Positions 55,915 to 64,000 of a stretch of DNA of 64,000 bases are shown here, piece by piece. Positions within the stretch are counted from its first letter, which is position 1, and every line of letters begins with the position of its first letter. Both the position numbers and the translations under genes were made by a program. The stretch is from Doryteuthis pealeii (taxonomy: Eukaryota; Mollusca; Cephalopoda; Myopsida; Loliginidae): assembly GCA_023376005.1 (NCBI GenBank), contig CM042176.1, positions 13,112,194 through 13,176,193 on the forward strand. The letters run 5' to 3'. Under the pieces are notes generated by a model. That model was not told the origin of the DNA. It saw only the letters and a list, made by a program, of their open reading frames with translations, and made no database searches.

Positions 55915-55945
55915 TACTAGCTAAAGTACCCGGTCCATGACCGGA
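55915..55945 (+). repeat. R1-type 5' motif
   Basis: tactagctaaagtacccggt followed by ccatgaccgg resembles the start of R1 (actagcaaat.. plus GC hairpin). It lies between the two large foldbacks. Confidence 0.45.
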
Positions 55946-55974
55946 CTAAAAAAAAAAAAAAAGAGAAAAAAGTG

Positions 55975-56820
55975 GACTTAATTTGGCGGACCTGAACTTT
56001 TGGAACCCCACGCCCTCTAAAATTTTCGTTTTAATTATTTTTTTTTTCAACGGATTATTATCGATTGCAAACCAATCTATCCGATTGTAAAAAAAAAAAA
56101 TAAAAAAAGTTATTTATTTTTCGAGTTTTCAGGGTGCTCATTTCCCCGTATAAGTTTATAGTAAATCGAACCCCATATCGAAACCGCTCTATCTAACTGT
56201 TGGGCTGAATTTGCACTAAGGTATCAAAATTAAGGTGACACAGAAAAAACAGAACTCACAAATTTTGTAATAAAACTGTTAAATTCAAGTAGGGGGTTAG
56301 GATTTGGGGTTAGGGTTAGGGTTGGTGTTGGGGTTGGTGTTTAAGGTAAGTTTAATGGGAAAATAAATAAATAATTTGGGTTCTGTTTTTTCTGGGCCAC
56401 CCTAACTTTGACACATTTGCGCCAGTTTCCTTTCGAGCAGTTCCGATATGGGGGTTCGATTTACTATAAACTTATACGGGGAAATGAGCACCCCTGAAAA
56501 CTCAAAAAATAAAGAACTTTCAAGAATTTAAAAAAATCTGATTGATTGGTGTGTAATCGATAATAATCCATTGAAGGAAAAATAAATATTTAAATAAAAT
56601 TTTCTTTTTAGCGGTTCCGATAAGGGGGTTCAATTTACGAAAACTTATACGGGAAACTGAGCACCCCTGAAAACTCGAAAAATAAATAACTTTTTTGAAT
56701 TTTTTTTTACAGTCTGATAGATTGGTGTGCAATCGATAATAATCCATTGAAAGAAGAAAAAAAAAATTAAAAACAAAAATTTAGAGGGGTGTTCCAAAAG
56801 TTCAGGTCCGCCCTTAATTT
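55975..56820. repeat. ~840-bp foldback with telomere-like centre, copy 2
   Basis: gcggacctgaacttttggaa (about 55987) is mirrored by ttccaaaagttcaggtccgc (about 56792-56811). The internal modules are the same as copy 1. The centre near 56285-56345 has several gggttagggttagg and ggtgttggggttgg units. Confidence 0.75.
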
Positions 56821-56829
56821 TAAAAAAAA

Positions 56830-58010
56830 TCTGCCTATTTATTTATCATTAGAATTATGATAAATTAAAGAACACATTTTCTCATTCAAGTTACGTACAT
56901 TAAAATCATTTTTATTTTATGTTTAAGGTAAGAACATATCATACACTGTTTTGTTTATATACGAAATGTTAACTACATCGTATTTTTATTATAATTTTGT
57001 TTTATTTTTATTACAATACGAATACAACTATGTTTACTTAGTTACGAAATAAGTAGTTATAATTTAACTTCCTATTTTTGTAAAAGGCTTTTCTTTCTAA
57101 AATTCTTTTGTTTTTAATTTTTTCGATATATACAAAGTTGAGTTATATTATATTTATTAAATAAACGAAATAAAATGTATTAAACAATAATAAGCGCTTA
57201 TTATTTATTTAATAAATAATAAGCGCTTATATTGTTTTTTTACTTCGCTCTTTCTTACCAAATAAATATTTGTAAGACAGATTATTTCATTTCTTTTAGA
57301 TAGAAACTAAATTAATATTTTAAAGACAGGAATAAAAAGATTGCGATATGAATAAGATTTGATTTTCGTTAAAACATACTTTTGCTGTCCGAAGCAAAAT
57401 AATTTTTTCTAACTCGCTATAAAAAATAATTCAATTGATAAAGACTCGTACAAATTATAAATTGAGCAAGATTATTTTCTCTTCTTTTCACGAAAAGTTT
57501 CACTGAAACTCCAGTTTGAAAATAATAATAGTATTTGGGGACAATTTTAAATTCAGTTTAATTGCTTGATAAGTTAGAAATAGATTGGAATTTATTTCTT
57601 TGAATTTTTTCTACATGACAATTCAAATCTAGTTATTAACGATAAAGAGAATGCAATATCTATTTTTGCTTACATTTTAAAACGTTTTCATTAGTTCTTA
57701 AACTATTAAGACTTTTTTTTAAACCATTAGTATTAATTACAAAACAACTCGTTTTATCATTTTTTTTATTTACATTTATACAACCCTATACTGGTGACTG
57801 ATTTTTATTGACATTTAAAATCTTATTTTAAAAAAATGTAACCGTAAACTTGTGTTTTGAAACAATTTTCATTTTTCACAATTTTTTGTGCATGACAACA
57901 ATTTAAATTAATGAGTGTACATTGTACAATAAAAGTTAGTTTCAAAAACATACGATAAATATAAATAAATATTTAGAAAGATTAAAAAAACGAATTTATT
58001 TTACGTTAAA
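56830..58010. other. Very AT-rich stretch without genes
   Basis: No ORF of note. At 57185-57235 two copies of taataagcgcttatta lie ~10 bp apart, giving nested palindromes. Confidence 0.55.
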
Positions 58011-58018
58011 TTTAGTTT

Positions 58019-58140
58019 GTCGCTAACATTTTCATTGTTTCTTTCTTTCTTTCTTTCTACTGCTAAAACAGCCAGGCGAGTCGCTAACATTTTCGTTGTT
58101 TCTTTCTTTCTTTCTTTCTGCTGATAAACAGTCAGGCGAG
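58019..58140 (+). repeat. Two tandem ~60-bp units
   Basis: tcgctaacattttcattgtt plus (ctttct)n plus acagccaggcgag is repeated once with minor changes. Confidence 0.8.
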
Positions 58141-58409
58141 CATCCGCTGATAGACCAAGCATTAGCAGCAGCAGCAGCTATGCTATGGCTTTCGAAAAAT
58201 CGTTTGATTTTGTTTGATTAATCGATTAAATCCCTTAATCAGTAAAAATCAATAACCAAATTTGGAATTTTTCTTAGTTAGAACGATATCAATGTGTATG
58301 CAAGATTTTAAATCTCCAGTGACCTCCCGTTTGAGTTATACGTCGACACGTACATCCAAAATCTCTGTTTTATATATTAGATTCATTAATTTATTGTACA
58401 AACATTTTT

Positions 58410-60290
58410 ACATAAACTAGCAAAAAATGCCATCTGGGCGGTTATAAAAATTAATTTTGAAAGATATTGTCTGAGTTAAAATTTCCATATAAGAGGGTTT
58501 GTATTATCGGTAAAATCATCAAATTTATTAAAGGAGTAAGAAAAATGAAACCATTTGAAATGGAAACTTACTTCTGTCCCCCTCAAATCCAAATGTTGCA
58601 TGCACTATTGATTATTAATCAAATAATATTTTTATCAATGACAGGTGTTTGATGTAAGCAGTGACGTAGTTTTAGTTACAGATAAATTGATACTGAATCT
58701 ATTATCAAAAGATTTTATTTATTGAAAAAATTTTTTACAAAATTCATATTTTTACATAAGTGTACCAAACAAAATTTAGTTGAAAATAAATCTATAAATT
58801 AGATATTTTTATTTACTCCAATTAAAAAAAATTAATATTAAATATTATTTAGCATTTTAAAAATTGATTTAAGTATCATTACTCTATTTTATTTATGTAA
58901 TATTTATTTACACTAAAACTAAATGTTTGTTAAATGTAAAATAAATAAGGTGAATGTTTATTTTTTTTATTTCAAAATTTTTAGAAATATCAAAACATAA
59001 AAAATCATTTTGTATAGTTGATTGTTTTATTCATTGATAAACCAAATTTAATTTTATTATTGAATATTATTTCAGGAAAAACTTTGGTGTAGAAAGTTAA
59101 CTTTCCTAATTTCTATTTCAAATTGTTTATTTTTACTCCTTTAATGAATTCAATGATTTTAATACTAAAATCATTAAATGTTGAATGTCTTTTAAAGTTT
59201 TTGGCATATTTTGGCATGTTGTTTTTTATTACTTTATTGATTTATTAATTTTACAGCAACATAGTTTTAGTTACAGACAAATTGATACTGAATCTCTTAT
59301 CAAAAAGTTTATTTATTGAAGAACATTTTTAAAGAATTTATCTTTTACAGAATTTTACCAAATAAAATTTAATTGAAAATAAATCTATAAATTAGATATT
59401 TTTATTTACTCCGATTAAAACAAAATTATATTAGGTATTATTTAGCATTTAAAAATTGATTTAAGTATCATTACTCTATTTTATTTCATGTAATATTTAT
59501 TACACTAAAACTAAATGTTTGTTAAATGTAAATATAATAAGGTGAATGTTTATTTTTTTTATTTCAAAATTTTAGAAATAATCAAAACAATAAAAAATCA
59601 TTTTGTATAGTTGATTGTTTTATTCATTGATAAACCAAATTTAATTTTATCATTAAATATTATTTCAGGAAAAACTTTGGTGTAGAAAGTTAACTTTCCT
59701 AATTTCTATTTCAAATTGTTTATTTTTACTCCTTTAATAATTCAATGATTTTAATTACTAAAATCATTAAATGTTGAATGTCCTTTTAAAGTTTTTGGCA
59801 TATTTTGGCATTGTTGTTTTTATTACTTTATTTTGATTTATTAATTTTACAGCAACATAGTTTTAGTTACAGACAATTTGATACTGAATCTCTTATCAAA
59901 AGATTTTATTTATTGAAAAATTTTTAAAGAATTTATCTTTTTACAGAATTTTACCAAATAAAATTTAGTTGAAAATAAATCTATAAATTAGATATTTTTA
60001 TTTACTTCGATTAAAAAAAAATTAATATTAGGTATTATTTAGCATTTAAATATTGATAAGTATCATTACTCTATTTTATTTTATATATATTTATTTACAC
60101 TAAAACTAAATGTTTGTTAAATGTAAAATAAAAAAGGTGAATATTTATTGTTTTATTTCAAAGATTTTAGAAATAATCAAAACAATAAAAAATCATTTTG
60201 TATAGTTGATTGTTTTATTCATTGATAAACCAAATTCAATTTATTATTGAATATTATTTCAGCTCAGGCCATATTTTTCAAAATTTTATT
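58410..60290 (+). repeat. Tandem array of ~595-bp units with R1-like ends
   Basis: A 5' part (tagcaaaaaatgccatctgg, from about 58418) is followed by the end motif gttttagttacagat..ttgatactgaatct. That motif recurs at about 58665, 59265 and 59858, and the ~595 bp between them is conserved (attgttttattcattgataa; actttggtgtagaaagttaa). The third unit ends near 60265, before a GC hairpin caccgcccgatgggcgg (60294). No ORF. Confidence 0.8.
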
Positions 60291-60319
60291 TTACACCGCC
60301 CGATGGGCGGTTTTGTTAT

Positions 60320-60332
60320 GCTATAATAATAA

Positions 60333-60379
<47 letters not shown>

Positions 60380-60380
60380 G
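60320..60380. repeat. (AAT)n microsatellite
   Basis: About 18 AAT/ATA units. The downstream segment (60380-60525, ending gatgtgaaaactca then (taa)n) may be the 3' end of an unidentified retroelement. Confidence 0.75.
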
Positions 60381-60545
60381 ATATCAAAGGAAGGATTGAC
60401 ACCATTCAGAACACTGCACTGCTGCAATCAGCCAGAATACTCAGAAGAGTCTGGAGACCTGGAGACTTGCTGTCACTCAGACTCCAGTGAAAGACCATCA
60501 GCTAATGCTGATGTGAAAACTCATAATAATATAAATACATAATAT

Positions 60546-61470
60546 AACTAGAAAAACGTGACCTGTTGTGTAACCCATTGAGCACCTATTGTGATCAGAA
60601 AAAACGCATTTGCAAAGCGAATTAATTAAAAAAAAAAAAAAAAGAAAAGAAATAAGGCCGGAGAATTTCTAAAACAAAAACAAAACAAAAAAAAAAAATT
60701 AAATCATTTTGTAAGATTTCTAAGGGAAAGTTTGACCAAATTTAAATGGACCTGAGTTGTGGGGATGACTAAAAATCATTTTTTTTAATGTGATATCTAA
60801 AATAATCTCAGATGAAGATGAAACAGCAATTGCAATAACAGACGAAAATGAAACTACAAACGAAGAAAGAACAAATAGACCCGGAAGAAAAAAAGATACA
60901 CAGAGACACTTAAAAGACTACATATTATGAACATTCATTATGGGAGGAACTCAAATCTCTTGAGTTGGAGAAAGTTTGTAACCTGATGAATAAAGGTATC
61001 ATTCCGGACATGCGCACTCATACATAGACTGACGCGGCGCCAATCTTTGAAATAAAATTCAGTTCTTATCCTGTTACCAGAGTGTGGTGACTTGTTTATT
61101 CTCGCTTTAAAGAACTCAAAGTTAACCCTTTTTATAAAACTGGGATATAAAAAGTTAAACTTTAATAGTTGTGTAACCCATTGAGCACCTATTGTGATCA
61201 GAAAAGAAGTGAGTTTGCAAAGCGAATTGATTAAAAAAAATAATTTAAAAAAAAAAAAAAAAGAAATAAGGCCGGAGAATTTCTAAAAAAAAAAAAAAAC
61301 AAAACAAACAAAACAAAACAAAAAAAAAAAAATTAAAATCATTTTGTAAGATTTCTAAGGGAAAGTTTGACCAAATTTAAATGGATCTGATAGTTGTGGG
61401 GATGACTGAAAATCATTTTTTTTTTCATGTGATATCTAAAATAATCTCTTAGATTAAACTGTAGAAAAGA
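60546..61470 (+). repeat. Duplicated ~260-bp repeat
   Basis: gttgtgtaacccattgagca, ttgcaaagcgaatt, gccggagaatttctaaaa, gtaagatttctaagggaaag and ttgtggggatgact occur at about 60562-60800 and again at 61153-61450. Between them lies ~340 bp unlike the repeat. A diverged relative is at 48553. Confidence 0.75.
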
Positions 61471-61749
61471 AAAAAAAAATTGAAAATAAAGTAAATTTAA
61501 AAAATACTTCTTCGGTAGTTAAATTTAACAAAACAAAAACACTATTGACAATTTTTACCATGACAGAAGTAAAAGAGAAGCGGAGGAGTCGGGGATTGTT
61601 ATTAGCTAAAGAGGGTGGTCAATAGATTTGATGGTGATCGCAGGGGTTAAGTGAGTGGCTTATTCTCACGCTTTATGTTCATTGCACTCACAAGATATAC
61701 TAAGAATTTAATAGCGAGGGGAATGAAATATATATAGAAGGGGTGGAAA

Positions 61750-61935
61750 CTAACCATTCTCACAAAATAAAAACTTTTAGAATATACACATTGAAGTGAA
61801 TATTAAAATAAATAAATAATTTTGTATTGTAAAATAACGGGTGCAAGAAAAATAAAACATTTAATACAAAAACACGGACATAAAATGGGGGTTCAGTTTA
61901 TTTTATGGTAGGAATTTACGAGCAAATAGTCCTTC
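61750..61935. repeat. Single arm of the palindromic MITE
   Basis: Nearly identical to 17041-17232: cattctcacaaaataaaaac, ataacgggtgcaagaaaaat, acggacataaaatgggggtt, gaatttacgagcaaatagtc. The mirror arm is missing. Confidence 0.85.
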
Positions 61936-62514
61936 ATCTATGGCTTAGATAGAACAAAATGAGTTCTAAAAACAAACAAAAAAAAAAAAACAAAAAAAAT
62001 TTGATATACGAGGAAATTGAGTTACGAGTGGAACGAATTAAACTCTTAAGTCAAAGCACCACTGTGTGTAGAAGAAAAAGTAAATTTTCTCTTTACCTTT
62101 TGTTTTGAACAAATAATTTAGCTTCGTTTTTTCAAATGTATTTCCGCTGCTGAGAAAGACCTCCTTTACGTGCGCGCTCATTCGAACATTTTGCGGGCTT
62201 TTCTACTAGACACTGGCTTTTACATTTATAACGCAAAAGAGGAAAAACCACATCTTGGGTTGAATGTCGATTGGTTAAAGAAAACAAAAAGAAAATGAAA
62301 CGAGAAAAAAAAATAGAGAAAATGAAACGAGAAAAAAAAAAAAAAGAAAAAAAAAAAAGAGAGAAACAACCCCCCTCCCCCACAGTTTTTTTGGTTCTGT
62401 TGGATTTCGTTTTAAAATCCTTTTACGAGGAATAACCACCCCCAACGATCAATTAGGACAGAACAGATACAATTTTTTATTTCCTTGTTCAAAATAGCTC
62501 AGATAAAAAGTAGC

Positions 62515-62985
62515 TTTGTTTGTTTGACGGCATATTAACCTCAGTCGGTCATTTATAATGACGGCAAAGTTTTGAAATGAATTTATTCTTAATTTTTCTA
62601 TTTAAGCCATAGATGGGACCCTAACAGGTACTACCACTTCGGGTCAGAGTAGACCAGGGAGCAATGGTGATGAAGGTGTGCTACACATTCCTCAGACCTG
62701 GAACCTCCACGTCACTTAGAGTTTAATGTCGTTACTAGGACAATCATATAGGTGCTAGCCGACCAGCCGATTGATCGGTGGGGGCCTTTCCGACCGCCCG
62801 TCTAGCCCAAGTAAGTGCCAAGGTAGAGTGTTGCATGTCATGGACTGCTCAGTCACCTGGGTTCCATCCTTAAGCATCACGGGTCGCCACCCACTGCCAA
62901 CATGTAGCCTCATTTGGGGGGAGTTTTAGCCCTCTGCAGAGGGGCAATCAGTGCATTCTTACGTCCCAGCGGACAGGTCGGTTTA
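62515..62985 (+). repeat. R4, most complete copy
   Basis: Runs from acggcatattaacctcagtc through accctaacaggtactaccac, gggtcagagtagaccaggga, gtttaatgtcgttactagga, gcatcacgggtcgccaccca, to agtgcattcttacgtcccag. It shows the order of modules that are fragmentary elsewhere. Confidence 0.75.
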
Positions 62986-62989
62986 CAAT

Positions 62990-63110
62990 GTCATTTATTT
63001 TTATATGAAATAGTGTTACGGATAATACACTGCCTTGGGGTACACCCATTTCTTGTTATTTTTCCTCAAAAAATACATCTCCCATTCTAACTCTAAATCT
63101 TCTATCTTAT
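62990..63110 (-). pseudogene. Jockey/CR1-like RT fragment
   Basis: On the minus strand one frame reads FRVRMGDVFFEEK, a stop, then QEMGVPQGSVLSVTLFHIK and IND. The VPQGSVLS..LF..IND string is the conserved RT motif B region of Jockey/CR1-type LINEs. About 40 codons only, with one in-frame stop; it abuts R4. Confidence 0.75.
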
Positions 63111-63148
63111 AAAAATGTCTAATCAGTGGGGGAGGGGGGGGGTCCCAG

Positions 63149-63641
63149 TCAAGTCTGATGCATGGTTCCAATCGACAATCTAAACACTCCCAACCGTATC
63201 ACGCTCCAGTATTCACGCCCGCCACTCTCTCTGTCACACCGTGTTGCACGAGGTAGGTTTCCTCTCTCACTACACCCACCCACCCTGATCTCGTGATCAC
63301 AAAAATGGCAGGGAGATGGTGCTTGCTTTTGTTGAGTGCTCCTTCGCAGAGGTGTCGGGTCTTCGTCTATCTGCACATCATCTCCATCGGTCTCAGCCAC
63401 ATCGTCATCGTGAGACTCCACCATCACATCCTCTGCCGTTACAGGCCCCGTTCCAACCACCGACAGTTCCTGACTCACTCTCGGACGACGTATCACTGTC
63501 TTCGTCTTCCTCAAACGCAGTTGGTCTATAGTAAGAGTATTTCAAAGGAGCTCTTATTTCTCCGTAGTTGTAGGCAAATTGTCGGACAAAGAAGACAAAC
63601 ACACAATGGAAATTTAATACATGTATTGACAAATAATACAA
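63149..63641 (-). pseudogene. Possible retroelement polyprotein C-terminus
   Basis: Two overlapping minus-strand frames (63641-63405; 63514-63149). The second has a long acidic stretch (DDDVAETDGDDVQIDEDP) followed by TPLRRSTQQKQAPS. An acidic stretch followed by 'LRRSTRxR'-like sequence is common at the C-terminus of Ty3/gypsy and copia polyproteins. No enzymatic domain is present, so this is weak; an unknown host gene exon cannot be excluded. Confidence 0.3.
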
Positions 63642-64000
63642 TAACTTGTTGCAAATTTTATTAGTATTTGCTACCAGACTTATCAGAGTTAAGTAATGTT
63701 CTTGGAGTAGTGGTGATAACAGGGGTATTCAGTTGCTTGTTGGAAAGTTGATAGGACGTTTCTCGTTCTTCCTCGTAACCGGTTCAGTGATAAGTGATGG
63801 GGGATGCTATTTTAGAAACTTCTCGCCTTGGTAACAGTTCTTTTAAATGACAGTGAATGGGCCCTTTTCAAGTAGACTATTTGGTCTTGGTGCCTTCTGT
63901 AGTTTGCTATTGTGACAGCCTGTGGTCTGCGGACACACTGCCTTCGAAAGTGTGCTGTAAAAATATGCCTCCGTCCAGATCAACGGTCCTTAGAAGTAAG
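63642..64000. other. Window end, nothing recognised
   Basis: No ORF, repeat or RNA gene recognised in this stretch. Confidence 0.4.

Noticed and set aside
1..64000. CRISPR arrays, operons or other prokaryotic systems
   Set aside because: Repeat spacing, splice signals, SINEs and LINEs show animal nuclear DNA. No short direct repeats with unique spacers were seen.

Overview
This window is animal nuclear DNA, AT-rich and dominated by repeats. It holds (TA)n microsatellites, tRNA- and 5S-rRNA-derived SINEs, APE-type LINEs, Ty1/copia and Ty3/gypsy elements, MITE-like foldbacks and two intact GPCR genes with a spliced 5' end. The mix fits a lophotrochozoan, most likely a mollusc. That taxonomic call is an inference from repeat style and is not proven by any single sequence.

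Host genes. Only two loci look like functional protein genes. They are two class A GPCR paralogues on the minus strand (11912-13177 and 47196-48401). Each lies in one long exon behind the same splice acceptor. They form a tandem pair now about 34 kb apart.

Layout. 0-9 kb: interspersed repeat R1, a 270-bp tandem array, and a run of inverted-repeat elements next to (TA)n tracts. Several of these carry hammerhead-ribozyme motifs. 9-11.9 kb: a ~98-bp tandem array, a MITE and SINE pieces. 11.9-13.6 kb: GPCR 1. 14-17.5 kb: AT-rich inverted repeats, including a 660-bp palindrome. 17.5-28.3 kb: SINE graveyard (three tRNA-like families, 5S-derived SINEs, the composite repeat R4) with LINE relics and foldbacks. 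28.3-46 kb: one Ty1/copia provirus with a 5-bp target duplication. Two LINEs in opposite orientation have inserted into its 5' LTR, one with a 7-bp and one with a 19-bp target duplication. 47.2-48.4 kb: GPCR 2. 49.4-51.2 kb: Ty3/gypsy remnant. 51-64 kb: AT-rich repeats, foldbacks with telomere-like centres, a ~595-bp tandem array and small retroelement fragments.

Most unusual signal. At least five near-complete hammerhead ribozyme motifs lie within about 4 kb (3830-3878, 5243-5288, 5750-5830, 5862-5942, 7663-7811), with decayed or truncated relatives at 7992-8125 and 23834-23869. Two face each other in the arms of one palindrome, and one lies at the 3' end of a tRNA-derived SINE. Each has the conserved core plus a matching stem I whose sequence differs from copy to copy. 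That is the pattern expected of selected RNA structure rather than chance.

All transposon ORFs seen here are broken by frameshifts, stops or deletions. Nothing indicates an autonomously active element inside the window.
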